Shown here piece by piece: positions 1 to 8,703 of a DNA stretch of 64,000 bases (the stretch's first letter is position 1; every line of letters begins with the position of its first letter). Position numbers and translations under genes: made by a program. The stretch spans positions 1 to 64,000 of the forward strand of contig QNAI01000006.1 in assembly GCA_003641745.1 (NCBI GenBank), written 5' to 3'. The notes under the pieces were generated by a model. The model was not told where the DNA came from and made no database searches. It was given only the letters and a program-made list of their open reading frames with translations. Source of the stretch: Verrucomicrobiota bacterium. Lineage in GTDB: Bacteria; Verrucomicrobiota; Verrucomicrobiia; Opitutales; Opitutaceae.

Positions 1-441
1 TTCCGGCTTTCCGGTGCCACCATGGGCGCCGAGACCGGAACCGACAATCTACGCGGGGAATACTCCAGACGTTGTGCTCCGGGAATCGGTGCTGGAGGGG
101 AACCTGGTTTAGAGGCTGTCTTAAAAGTGCTGAAGCATGTCGCAGAGATTGATTTGGGGTGCTGGGCAAGGCAGGCGCGAGGCGCCCAGGCCCAAAGGCC
201 TTGGTCCTCGTGCCTGACGCCGGCCACGACCCAAAGCAACTCTGCCCGAAGGGTTTGGCCAGAAACGACCCCGGCGCGGCGTTCCATCCGAAAGGGATAG
301 CCCTACTGGTCCCGCGGCCGCGGGACCATTTAGGATGTGCCTTGCGGCGAGGCCTTTTCTGGCCAAACGACAGTTTTCATCACTTTTAAGACAGCCTCTA
401 TGAGACCGTCTCAAGAACGGGAAGAAGGGTTGCTGGAGGCG
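1..441. repeat. Intergenic region with an inverted-repeat-bounded element (111-399)
   Basis: No convincing gene precedes the URO-D-like gene. A 19-bp perfect inverted repeat (111-129 against 381-399) bounds about 289 bp, which suggests a small non-autonomous (MITE-like) element. Inside it lies a 20-bp perfect palindrome at 308-327 centred on a NotI site. The right end (about 346-399) resembles 43271-43325. The palindrome module recurs near 26835-26865. Bases 1-110 hold nothing I recognise. Confidence 0.6.
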
Positions 442-1596
442 ATGACTCCAAGAAAACGACTCCTCAATACCTTGCAGGGGAAACCGGTGGACCGGGTTCC
501 GGTTCACCCTCAGCTGCCGTTTGCACTGGGCCCCGATGGGTTTCGCCCGGGCGCTTTCCATGGTTACGGAGACCATGACGACTGGAGGGAGCAGGACCCG
601 CTCTACAGCGAGATCATCGATCGAGTGGAGAAGGAGTGTGACAGCTTTTTCATCTGGCGGCCTCCCTGCATGCTCTCCGAACCCTTCTTTGTTCCGCTTT
701 CCATGACCCGGTCCGAGCCGCCCGTGGAAATAGACGGAATGATTGTCACAACGAAAGTCCTGGAGACGCCGGGTGGGAGATTGAGCGCGGTTTCCGCAGT
801 ACGGCCCGGAACCGGACACACATGGGAAATCGAGCATTTTTGCAAATCCCCGAAAGACGCCAGAATGCTGATGGAGCTTCCATGGGAGGGACATCCGCCT
901 GAGATCGGAAACTATCATCAGCTCAAGGGATGGCTGGGAGACAAAGGCCTGATCTGGGTGACGATACCGTCACCTCTTCTGGTTGTCTGCCGGTTGTTTG
1001 ACCCCATGGAGTTCCTGATGATCATCCGTGACGAGGAGGCCCTTGTTTATGAATTGATGGATCTCGCGGCTGAGCGTATCGGCGCCAACCTTCTCGCTCT
1101 CCTTCAAGCCGGGGTCGGTCCCGTAATCCGATTCGGCGGCGCCGAGCACGCCACCCCTCCAATGATGTCGCCGGAGGACTTTGATCGTCTGGTCGTCAAT
1201 TATGACAAACCTCTCATGGATATGTGCCGGGACCATGGTTGCTTCGTTGCGGTTCATTGCCATGGGCACCTGCGCCACGCGCTCCAACGGTTTCGCGAAA
1301 TGGGCGTTGATCAGACCGATCCGGTGGAGTCCATTCCGGACGGCAATCTGACCCTGCGCAAGGCGAGGGCAATCGCTTCGGACAGGATCACCCTGACCGG
1401 CAATATTCAGATGCGGGAACTGCACACCGAAGAACCGGAAGCGATTGAAAAACGTGTCCGTCAGATCCTCGATGAGGCGGGTCCAGGAAAACTGGTTGTA
1501 TCCACAACGGGTACACCTCTGGAAAGGATCACGCCCAGACTTGCCGCCAATTACCACCGCTTGATTGATACTGTGCTGGAGTTCGGGCGGACATAA
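442..1596 (+). CDS. Uroporphyrinogen decarboxylase (URO-D) superfamily protein
   Basis: The 384-residue product has the layout of the URO-D/MtaA-like TIM-barrel family. It opens with an MTPRKRLLNTL helix and a GKPVDRVP turn. Later come a GGAEHATPP segment, an HCHGH metal-ligand-like stretch, a D-P-V-E-S motif and TGNIQ. Family members include haem-pathway decarboxylases and corrinoid-dependent methyltransferases. Catabolic members outside haem synthesis are common, and I cannot assign the substrate. The ATG at 442 has GGAGG just upstream and is preferred over the longer reading from 337, which would run into a repeat. There is no signal peptide, so it is cytoplasmic. It stands alone, convergent with the arylsulfatase gene. 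Confidence 0.8.
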   Translation: MTPRKRLLNTLQGKPVDRVPVHPQLPFALGPDGFRPGAFHGYGDHDDWREQDPLYSEIIDRVEKECDSFFIWRPPCMLSEPFFVPLSMTRSEPPVEIDGMIVTTKVLETPGGRLSAVSAVRPGTGHTWEIEHFCKSPKDARMLMELPWEGHPPEIGNYHQLKGWLGDKGLIWVTIPSPLLVVCRLFDPMEFLMIIRDEEALVYELMDLAAERIGANLLALLQAGVGPVIRFGGAEHATPPMMSPEDFDRLVVNYDKPLMDMCRDHGCFVAVHCHGHLRHALQRFREMGVDQTDPVESIPDGNLTLRKARAIASDRITLTGNIQMRELHTEEPEAIEKRVRQILDEAGPGKLVVSTTGTPLERITPRLAANYHRLIDTVLEFGRT

Positions 1597-1764
1597 TCGA
1601 TCGGTGAAAAAGACATTTCGGAAGAGGGCCGACCCCTTCCGATCCTGGTATTGCAGGGGAGGTGCCGGGGCACCGGCCATCACAATCAACAAGGGGTTGT
1701 TGTCCAATGCAGCAAGGCCACAGATCTGGACAACAACCCTGAACGGATACCGCGTCAGGCGGCC

Positions 1765-4128
1765 CTACTTCACATCCTTCACTTCGAGGGTGATTTTGCG
1801 GATCTTGCCGGTAAAGCGGGTCTCGTCGCGCCCGATACCGATGTCTTCGGCGACCGGTGTCTGGTTGTCGAGACCAACATCAGCCGTCTCATCCGCCGAG
1901 AAGATCAGGGGCTGGGTCTTTTCGATCCGACCCTCGGCGACAGTCTCTCCGTTGAAGGAGAGCGTGGCCAGGCCACCCTTGCCGAACCCGCCTCCATCGT
2001 AGGCGAAATCGAGCACGACCGTAGCGGCCCCGGCCGGAATCGCATCGGGCGATGCGACGGTATAGCGCTCGAGCCCGAGGAAGTTGTAGGTGTAGACCGG
2101 TTTGCCGTCCTTCATGTAGAGACACCAGCCACCGAAGCGGCCACCCTGAGCCAGAATCACGCCATTCGCTCCGTTCTCGGGAATCTTGACCTCGGCCGTG
2201 ATCGTCTTCGAGCGGTTCTTTACGTTGATGAAGGTGTTCTCGAGCATGCCGTTCATCCCGTCGTAGAGTGTGAGCGACATTCGGTCTCCCATGAGATCCG
2301 GGCGCCCCGCAATGGCGGGGTTGACGCGCTCGACCGTGCGGTCATCTATCGGCAGGGCGTGGTACTTCTCCGCCTCACTCATGAAAAGGGCCTTCAGTTC
2401 GCGGAGCTTCTCGGGCTGCTCAGCGGCCAGGTTCCTGGTCAGGCTGAAGTCCTCCCGAACGTTGTAGAGGTCCCAGATGTCGGATTCGAGCGGTGCCTGC
2501 TTGCTCGTCTGCCAGGGAGCTCGGTGCAGCGTTCGAGCGAGCCAACCCTCGTGATAGACGGCCCGGTTGCCGAACATCTCGAAGTACTGGGTGGTGTGTT
2601 TCTCAGCGGCTCCGGCGTCGTCGAAGGAGTAGTTCAGGCTGACCCCCTCGATCGGCGTCTGTGGAGTTCCATTGACCGTGGTGGGCTCCGGCAGACCTGC
2701 CGCCTCGAGGATGGTGGGGGCGATATCGATGACATGCGAGAACTGCGTGCGCAGTCCGCCCTTGTCCACAATCCCGTTCGGCCAGTGGATGACCATTCCG
2801 TTGCGCGTGCCACCAAAGTCCGAGGCAACCTGTTTGGTCCACGAGAAGGGTGCATCAAAGGCCACGGCCCAACCGGCGGCCATGTGCGGAAAGGTGTAGG
2901 GCCCACCCCACTCGTCAATCAGCGGGATGAGATCCTCGACCTTCTCCGTGACTTGGTTGAAATAGGTCATCTCGTTGTACATGCCGACGAAGCCGCCCTC
3001 GGCGCTCGTGCCGTTGTCGCCAGCGATGTAGATAAACAGGGTATTGTCCAGCTCGCCGATATCGTCCAGCGCTTCGACGAAGCGCCCGACCTCATGGTCG
3101 GTTTGTTCCATGAAGCCCGCAAACACCTCGGCCTGTCGAGCAAATAGCCGGCGATTGTCAGCCGGCAGTGAATCCCAGTCCGCGATGTCCTCAGGCTTTG
3201 ACGCCAGCTTGGTGCCGGCAGGGATGATGTCGAATTCCAGTTGGCGCGCGGTCGTCTCCTTGCGAACATGGTCCCAGCCCTTATCGAACTGTCCTTTGTA
3301 TTTGTCGGCCCACTCCTGGGGGACGTGGTGCGGTGCGTGGACGGCGCCGGTGGCGTAGTAGACAAAAAAGGGTTTGTCCGGCGTCATCGACTGTTGGGCC
3401 TTCACCCAGTTGATCGCCTGGTCGGTCATATCGATCGTAAAGTGATAGCCTTTCGTGTGTGGTGGGGTGATCCGGGTGACGCCGTCATAGATCAGCGGAT
3501 ACCACTGGTCCGTCTCGCCCCCGATGAAACCATAGAACTTGTCGAAGCCCTGGTGAGTGGGCCAACGATCATAGGGCCCCGAGACGCTGGTTTCCCAAGC
3601 GGCGGTTTCATGCCACTTGCCAAAGGCTCCGGTGCTGTAGCCGTTGAGCCGGAGCATCTCGGCCAGGGGCGCGACGCTGTTCGGGATCTGACCGGTATTG
3701 CCGGGGAAGGCCGTTGCGGTCTCCATGATCGAGCCCGTGTTGGTGGTGTGATGGTTGCGGCCGGTCTTGAGGGCGTTCCTGGTCGGTGAGCAGAGCGCCG
3801 TGGTGTGAAAATTATTGTAGCGCAACCCCATAGAAGCGAGTTTGTCGAGAGTTGGCGTCTGGATGGGACCGCCGAAGGTGCTGGTCGCGCCGAAACCGAC
3901 GTCGTCGATCAGCACGATGACGACATTTGGGGCTCCCTTGGGCGCTTTGACCTCGAACCTCGGCGGTGGCGCGGCGTTGCGCACGTCGAGTTCGCTATAG
4001 GTTGGTCTTTCGGGCTCCTGGAGTGGCAGGTTCGTGCGATCAAGCGCCTCCTCTGCAGAAGCACCCCCGGTCAAACAGGCAAGGACCGCCGCGAATGCGG
4101 AGATTGTTTTGGTGATAGAATGCTTCAT
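1765..4128 (-). CDS. Secreted arylsulfatase (Cys-type sulfatase)
   Basis: The 787-residue product hydrolyses sulfate esters. It starts with a clear Sec signal peptide (about residues 1-25, cleavage near ASA-EEA), so it acts in the periplasm or outside the cell. The sulfatase core begins with the metal-binding NVVIVLIDDVGFG stretch (about 68-80). It carries the C-S-P-T-R motif with Cys113 as the residue converted to formylglycine, followed by GRNHH. A GDNGTS segment supplies further metal ligands. The C-terminal 200 residues form a beta-rich extension typical of long bacterial arylsulfatases. The Met at 4128 is chosen because it directly precedes the signal peptide. A Cys-type motif implies FGE- or anSME-type maturation. 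The exact substrate cannot be read from the sequence. Confidence 0.92.
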   Translation of the reverse strand: MKHSITKTISAFAAVLACLTGGASAEEALDRTNLPLQEPERPTYSELDVRNAAPPPRFEVKAPKGAPNVVIVLIDDVGFGATSTFGGPIQTPTLDKLASMGLRYNNFHTTALCSPTRNALKTGRNHHTTNTGSIMETATAFPGNTGQIPNSVAPLAEMLRLNGYSTGAFGKWHETAAWETSVSGPYDRWPTHQGFDKFYGFIGGETDQWYPLIYDGVTRITPPHTKGYHFTIDMTDQAINWVKAQQSMTPDKPFFVYYATGAVHAPHHVPQEWADKYKGQFDKGWDHVRKETTARQLEFDIIPAGTKLASKPEDIADWDSLPADNRRLFARQAEVFAGFMEQTDHEVGRFVEALDDIGELDNTLFIYIAGDNGTSAEGGFVGMYNEMTYFNQVTEKVEDLIPLIDEWGGPYTFPHMAAGWAVAFDAPFSWTKQVASDFGGTRNGMVIHWPNGIVDKGGLRTQFSHVIDIAPTILEAAGLPEPTTVNGTPQTPIEGVSLNYSFDDAGAAEKHTTQYFEMFGNRAVYHEGWLARTLHRAPWQTSKQAPLESDIWDLYNVREDFSLTRNLAAEQPEKLRELKALFMSEAEKYHALPIDDRTVERVNPAIAGRPDLMGDRMSLTLYDGMNGMLENTFINVKNRSKTITAEVKIPENGANGVILAQGGRFGGWCLYMKDGKPVYTYNFLGLERYTVASPDAIPAGAATVVLDFAYDGGGFGKGGLATLSFNGETVAEGRIEKTQPLIFSADETADVGLDNQTPVAEDIGIGRDETRFTGKIRKITLEVKDVK

Positions 4129-4398
4129 CGGAGGATAATGGTTTTGGGTTGGCTGTTGATTCCTTCTGTTGACCGGGGTTTCGAGCAAACAGATTTATCA
4201 GGCCGCGAATCACGCGGTATCAGATCTGAAGTCGCACCGGGTCAGTTGGTTTTTTTCGTGTGTGATTGGAATGACTTGTGTCATCAAGGCTGAAACGAAC
4301 CGGGTCGGCGAAGTGAATCTGCCCATCACAGAAAGTCAAGAATCGCGGAAGAGGGTGGACTGTTGCCTTGACGGCGCTCCGGTGCAACCGGTGGTTGG

Positions 4399-5388
4399 TC
4401 AGCCGGAGTATCCGTCCGGGTGGTCGCGATGCCACTTCCAGGCGGTTTCGACGATTGATTCAATATCGCTGAACTTCACTTTCCAACCGAGGTCCTGCTT
4501 CGCCTTGGTGGAATCCGCATAGAGCGACGGCGGATCGCCGGCGCGCCGAGCCCCCTCGACCTGCGGCACTTTTTTTCCGCTCACGACTTCGATCGCGTTG
4601 ATGATCTCCCGGACTGAGTACGGGCGACCTGTTCCCAGGTTGTAGAAGAGCTGCGTGCCCGGATCGCTCAGTTCCTCAAAAACGGCGATATGCGCCCGGC
4701 TGAGATCGTCGACATGGACGTAATCGCGCAGGCAGGTTCCGTCCGGAGTCGGGTAGTCGGTGCCGAATACGGTGAAGTCCGGCCGTTTTCCCAGGACCAC
4801 ATCGATGGCCAAGGGGATTATGTGGGTCTCCGGATCGTGGGCTTCGCCGATCGATCCGTCTTCGGCCGCGCCGGCCGCATTGAAGTAGCGGAAGGCGGCA
4901 AAGCTCAGGCCGGTTGCGCGGGCGATGTTCTTGAGGGCATTTTCCACGTCCAGTTTTGTCTGGCCGTAGGGATTGATCGGCTTCTGGGGAAGATCTTCGG
5001 TGATGGGGAGGGTTTCCGGAACGCCAAAGGTGGCGCAGGTGGATGAAAACACGAATTTCATGACCTTGTTCCGGATCATGGTCCGCAGGAGGTGGAGGGT
5101 CGCGACGCTGTTATTGAAGTAGTATTTCAGGGGATCCTCGACCGATTCGCCGACATAGGCAAAAGCGGCAAAGTGCATAACCAGATCGATCTTTTCCTTC
5201 CGGAGAATCGATCCGACCGTTTCCTCGTCCCCAAGATCAGCATCGTAGAAGGCGATTTCAGGAAGCAGGGCGGCCCGGTGCCCGAAGACAAGGTTGTCCA
5301 GGACCACAGGGCGGTGACCCGCGGCGGTCAGCTGTCGCACGCAATGACTTCCGATATAACCCGCGCCACCAACGACTAGAACGTTCAT
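4399..5388 (-). CDS. galE: UDP-glucose 4-epimerase
   Basis: The 329-residue protein is full length for GalE, an extended short-chain dehydrogenase that interconverts UDP-glucose and UDP-galactose with tightly bound NAD. It shows the N-terminal GGAGYIGS nucleotide-binding loop (7-14), the FSSTCATFG strand with the active-site Ser/Thr, and the catalytic Tyr141-x3-Lys145 pair (NPYGQTK). The end contains LGWKVKFSDIE, as in GalE. It is transcribed away from the KAS gene, across a 193-bp divergent region. It probably feeds exopolysaccharide or LPS synthesis. Confidence 0.95.
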   Translation of the reverse strand: MNVLVVGGAGYIGSHCVRQLTAAGHRPVVLDNLVFGHRAALLPEIAFYDADLGDEETVGSILRKEKIDLVMHFAAFAYVGESVEDPLKYYFNNSVATLHLLRTMIRNKVMKFVFSSTCATFGVPETLPITEDLPQKPINPYGQTKLDVENALKNIARATGLSFAAFRYFNAAGAAEDGSIGEAHDPETHIIPLAIDVVLGKRPDFTVFGTDYPTPDGTCLRDYVHVDDLSRAHIAVFEELSDPGTQLFYNLGTGRPYSVREIINAIEVVSGKKVPQVEGARRAGDPPSLYADSTKAKQDLGWKVKFSDIESIVETAWKWHRDHPDGYSG

Positions 5389-5581
5389 GGAGCCAATTTA
5401 CCCCGAGGCGTCTGCGATTGGCTAGTCTGAATCGCAGAGGCCTCCGGTTGACGTGACAACCGGATGAAGCATCCATGAGGGTAAAGAAACGCCGCTATTG
5501 AGTTGACCCGGGGGACATGAGGGCAAAAAGGTTCCACCTTTGCATCCTCACTGCAGTCGCATCTGAAATCCGCCTCCTTCC

Positions 5582-6817
5582 ATGGAATTGAGTAGAATTG
5601 TGATCACCGGCATCGGGCTGACCTCGCCGAATGGCGATTCTTTGGCCGAATACCGCCGGAATCTTCTGGATGGCATATCGGGCATTGAGTGGATTGACAG
5701 GCGTTACATGGGTCGGGTCCCGGCCGGAGTCTGCCATTTCGATCCTCTTAAGTACCAGAAGAAGAAGGCCCTCCGCATCGGTACGCGGGCGGGCAGTATT
5801 GCGATCTACTGCGCCCGGGAGGCCATTGCCGACAGCGGTCTCGACCTTGAGGCTCTGGACCGGTCGCGGATCGGGATCTATGTCGGAACGACAGAACACG
5901 GTAACGTGGAGACTGAGAACGAGATACACAATATCTCGCAATTCGGGTTCGACACCCGCTATTGGTCGCATCACCACAACCCCCGAACGGTGGCCAATAA
6001 CCCGGCCGGAGAGGTATCTGTCACCCTGAAGATCACCGGACCCGCCTACACCATCGGCGCGGCCTGTGCGGCCGGCAACTGCGGCCTGATCCAGGCGACC
6101 CAGATGCTGCAACTCGGCGAAGTGGATCTGGCCCTCGGGGGCGGCGTATCTGAAAGTATCCACACATTTGGCATTTTTGCCGGATTCAAGAGCCAGGGCG
6201 CGCTCGGTATGCATGAAGACCCCACCAAGGCCAGTCGGCCGTTTGACCGGGATCGCAACGGTATCGTGGTCAGCGAAGGAGGATGTCTCTACACGCTTGA
6301 GCGTCTGGAGGACGCCAAGGCCAGGGGAGCCAGAATCATGGGCGAAGTGGTTGGTCACCACATCAATTCCGATTCGACGGACTATGTGCTCCCCAATGCC
6401 GAGCGGCAGGCCGAGTGCATGGAAGCCGCCCTCAAGCGTGCCGGCCTGCAGCCGGGTGAGATCGACATTGTGAGCTCCCATGCCACGGCCACGCCGCAGG
6501 GCGACATACACGAATGCGAGGCCATCCGGCGGGTTTTCTCGGACTGCCCGGACACCTCTGTCAACAACACCAAGAGCTTCATCGGACATACCATGGGGGC
6601 GGCCGGTGCCCTCGAATTGGCCGGAAACCTGCCTGCCTTTGAGGACGGCCTGGTTCACCCGACCATCAACCTTGAAAACCTGGATCCAGAGTGCAATTTG
6701 CCCAACCTCGTGGTGGGTCGACCTAAAGCGGCAAAACGGGTTGACGCGATTCTCAATAACTCCTTTGGTATGCTCGGAATCAACTCAGCAGTCATTATCA
6801 AACGCTTTTCAGACTGA
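5582..6817 (+). CDS. Beta-ketoacyl-ACP synthase II-like condensing enzyme
   Basis: This 411-residue thiolase-fold enzyme is of the FabF type, which condenses an acyl chain with malonyl-ACP. The active-site Cys162 sits in GAACAAGN. The two histidines are His300 (SSHATATPQGD) and His336 (IGHTMGAAGA), and Lys331 lies in the NTKS motif, so the Cys-His-His set is complete. The surroundings of the Cys differ from housekeeping FabF (AACAAGN rather than the usual TACASG-like loop). The gene is clustered with an ACP and desaturase-like flavoproteins rather than with core fatty-acid genes, which points to a dedicated secondary pathway. It is followed after 17 bp by the ACP gene, so it is surely cotranscribed. 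Confidence 0.92.
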   Translation: MELSRIVITGIGLTSPNGDSLAEYRRNLLDGISGIEWIDRRYMGRVPAGVCHFDPLKYQKKKALRIGTRAGSIAIYCAREAIADSGLDLEALDRSRIGIYVGTTEHGNVETENEIHNISQFGFDTRYWSHHHNPRTVANNPAGEVSVTLKITGPAYTIGAACAAGNCGLIQATQMLQLGEVDLALGGGVSESIHTFGIFAGFKSQGALGMHEDPTKASRPFDRDRNGIVVSEGGCLYTLERLEDAKARGARIMGEVVGHHINSDSTDYVLPNAERQAECMEAALKRAGLQPGEIDIVSSHATATPQGDIHECEAIRRVFSDCPDTSVNNTKSFIGHTMGAAGALELAGNLPAFEDGLVHPTINLENLDPECNLPNLVVGRPKAAKRVDAILNNSFGMLGINSAVIIKRFSD

Positions 6818-6834
6818 AGAACGAACAGACCCGT

Positions 6835-7089
6835 ATGACGAAGGACGAATGTAAGAAGATAGTTATCGAGATCATCGCGGACATCGCTCCCGATGAAGAT
6901 CTCAGCGACGTCAAACCTGATGTGCGCCTGCGGGACCAGCTTGAGCTCGATTCAATGGATTTCCTCGATATCGTAATGGAGTTACGCAAGCGCTACCAGA
7001 TCGAGGTGCCTGAGGCGGACTATATCCAGTTGGCCTCCCTGGACAGCTGTGCCGAGTACCTCACGCCCAAATTCGACGCCCTGGTTTGA
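6835..7089 (+). CDS. Acyl carrier protein
   Basis: The 84-residue acidic helical protein carries the phosphopantetheine attachment motif L-E-L-D-S-M-D, with Ser40 as the attachment site. It probably carries the growing chain for the condensing enzyme directly upstream. It is not placed with fabD (24340-25245), so it is probably a pathway-specific carrier. Its sequence is somewhat divergent (RLRDQLELDS instead of the usual DLGADSLD loop), in line with specialised ACPs. The next gene begins 66 bp downstream. Confidence 0.93.
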   Translation: MTKDECKKIVIEIIADIAPDEDLSDVKPDVRLRDQLELDSMDFLDIVMELRKRYQIEVPEADYIQLASLDSCAEYLTPKFDALV

Positions 7090-7155
7090 AATCGGCCCGG
7101 CTCTGAATTTCGGTCCAATCCGGTCCGGCCATCGCCGTCTGCTGAAACATTCGGG

Positions 7156-8565
7156 ATGAGCAAGGTCGATGTCGCCATCATTGGATGTGGTATGTCCGGA
7201 CTCGCAGCGGGCATCCGTCTCGCGCACTTCGGACGGGATGTCTGCATCTTCGAGCGCCACAATGCTCCCGGCGGGTTGAACAGTTTCTACAGCCTTGGCG
7301 GCCGCAAATTCGACGTGGGCCTGCACGCCATGACGAATTTCGTGCGTCCGGGCGTTCGCGGGAGTCCGCTGGGCAAGTTGCTGCGACAGCTTCGTATTGA
7401 CCGTGATGAATTGGACCTGGCCGAGCAGCGTCGATCCCGTATTGCCTTTGGTGGAACAAATCTGCTTTTCAGTAACGATTTCGAGCTCTTTGAATCCCAG
7501 ATCGCGGATCGCTTTCCCGGGCAGATGGACGGTTTTCGTCGCCTGATCCGGACCGTCCGGGACCACGACGATACCAAACTGGAGCAGGAAGAGATCTCGG
7601 CCCGGCAGGTCGTCGGAACCCACCTGCAGGATCCGCTCCTGATAGACATGCTGCTCTGTCCGTTGATGTACTACGGTAGTGCCTCGGAACTGGACATGGA
7701 CTGGACGCAATTCGTGACCATGGCGAAGTCGATCTATCTCGAGGGATTCTGCCGACCATTCGACGGCGTGCGCGTGGTGATACGGACGCTGCTGAACCGC
7801 TATCGGCAGGCCGGGGGGCAGCGCCGGATGAAATGCGGGGTTCGCAGGATTGAGACGGGTGACGGGCGGGTTCGAAGGCTGCTGCTGGACAACGGCGAAG
7901 AGGTCGAAGCCAACCACGTGATCTCCTCCATCGGCCTGGCGGAAACCGGCAGGCTGCTCGATCCGCCCGGTGACAGTCCAGTCACCGACAAGCCCGGGCA
8001 ACTTAGTTTCATAGAAACCATGACCGTCTTCCGGGAGCCGACCGAGGTCCTGGGATGGGGCGCGGATACCATAGTCTTCATCAATCACGGAGAGCGGTTC
8101 GAGTATGCCAGACCCGACGATCTCGTGGATCCAAGGAGCGGGGTCATTTGCTTCCCCAACAACTTCCAGTATGGTGACCGGGTTCCGAGTGAAGGGGTCT
8201 TGCGGGTGACCGCGCTGGCCAATCCCGAGGGTTGGATGACCCTGCCTGAAGATACCTACCGGGCAGAGAAGGCCGAGTGGTTCAAACGGATCCAGGAAAG
8301 TGCGCAAAAGGTGCTGCCGGCGCCGGCATTGAATCCGGCCGGATCGAGCGTTGCGACCGATATGTTCACCCCGCGAACCATCCGCAAATTCACCGGGCAC
8401 ATCAACGGGGCCGTCTACGGTTCTCCGCAGAAGACCCGTGACGGGCGAACCGGTTATTCGAACCTCATCCTTTGCGGCACAGACCAAGGATACCTGGGCA
8501 TTGTCGGCGCCCTGCTCAGCGGCATATCCATGGCCAATCTGCACGTGCTCAAACCGCAGGTTTGA
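7156..8565 (+). CDS. CrtI/phytoene-desaturase-like FAD-dependent oxidoreductase (first copy)
   Basis: The 469-residue flavoprotein has an N-terminal Rossmann loop (G10-C-G12-M-S-G15), the acidic end of beta-2 (FERHNAPGG), and a C-terminal FAD-binding region (GRTGYSNLILCGTDQGYLG). This is the amine-oxidase/CrtI layout used for desaturation, saturation or isomerisation of long hydrophobic chains. No carotenoid genes (crtB, crtE) are nearby. The neighbours are KAS, ACP, FabZ and FabI, so an acyl-chain or polyene substrate is more likely than phytoene. That is an inference. The last 32 bp of the gene form the left arm and part of the right arm of a perfect hairpin. Confidence 0.82.
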   Translation: MSKVDVAIIGCGMSGLAAGIRLAHFGRDVCIFERHNAPGGLNSFYSLGGRKFDVGLHAMTNFVRPGVRGSPLGKLLRQLRIDRDELDLAEQRRSRIAFGGTNLLFSNDFELFESQIADRFPGQMDGFRRLIRTVRDHDDTKLEQEEISARQVVGTHLQDPLLIDMLLCPLMYYGSASELDMDWTQFVTMAKSIYLEGFCRPFDGVRVVIRTLLNRYRQAGGQRRMKCGVRRIETGDGRVRRLLLDNGEEVEANHVISSIGLAETGRLLDPPGDSPVTDKPGQLSFIETMTVFREPTEVLGWGADTIVFINHGERFEYARPDDLVDPRSGVICFPNNFQYGDRVPSEGVLRVTALANPEGWMTLPEDTYRAEKAEWFKRIQESAQKVLPAPALNPAGSSVATDMFTPRTIRKFTGHINGAVYGSPQKTRDGRTGYSNLILCGTDQGYLGIVGALLSGISMANLHVLKPQV

Positions 8566-8580
8566 GCACGTGCAGATTGG
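8534..8580. terminator. Perfect 22-bp stem-loop across a stop codon
   Basis: Two 22-bp arms (8534-8555 and 8559-8580) are exact reverse complements separated by a 3-nt loop (GCA). The TGA stop of the first CrtI-like gene (8563-8565) lies inside the right arm. No T-run follows, so it is not a classical intrinsic terminator. It may block read-through or exonucleases between the + strand block and the convergent HtrA gene. It could also have arisen by inverted duplication of the gene end. Confidence 0.7.
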
Positions 8581-8700
8581 AAGTAAGAAGTGTGAAGTAA
8601 GAAGGCAGAAGTGGTGCATCCGATTCTCAGCAATAGCGTGCCATGGCGCGCTGCTTTCTCGATCGAACTTCTGCCTTCAAACTTCTTACTTCAAACTTCC
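8579..8700. repeat. Imperfect inverted repeat between CrtI-like and HtrA genes
   Basis: Two purine-rich arms pair. GAAGGCAGAAGT at 8601-8612 is the exact reverse complement of 8667-8678. The flanking GAAGTAAGAAG-type tracts on both sides extend the pairing imperfectly to about 34 bp. It follows the perfect hairpin immediately. No gene is encoded here. It looks like a small mobile intergenic repeat. Confidence 0.6.
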
Positions 8701-8703
8701 CCA

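Noticed and set aside
1651-3147. Long + strand open frame opposite the arylsulfatase gene
   Set aside because: It is a shadow of the sulfatase coding strand in GC-rich DNA. The encoded protein has no family pattern, while the minus-strand product has a signal peptide and a sulfatase motif.
5495-6658. Minus-strand open frame opposite the KAS gene
   Set aside because: The KAS reading has all catalytic residues. The antisense reading shows none and is an artefact of codon bias.
6982-8619. 545-codon minus-strand frame opposite the first CrtI-like gene
   Set aside because: The flavoprotein reading has the FAD motifs. The antisense frame has no recognisable domain.
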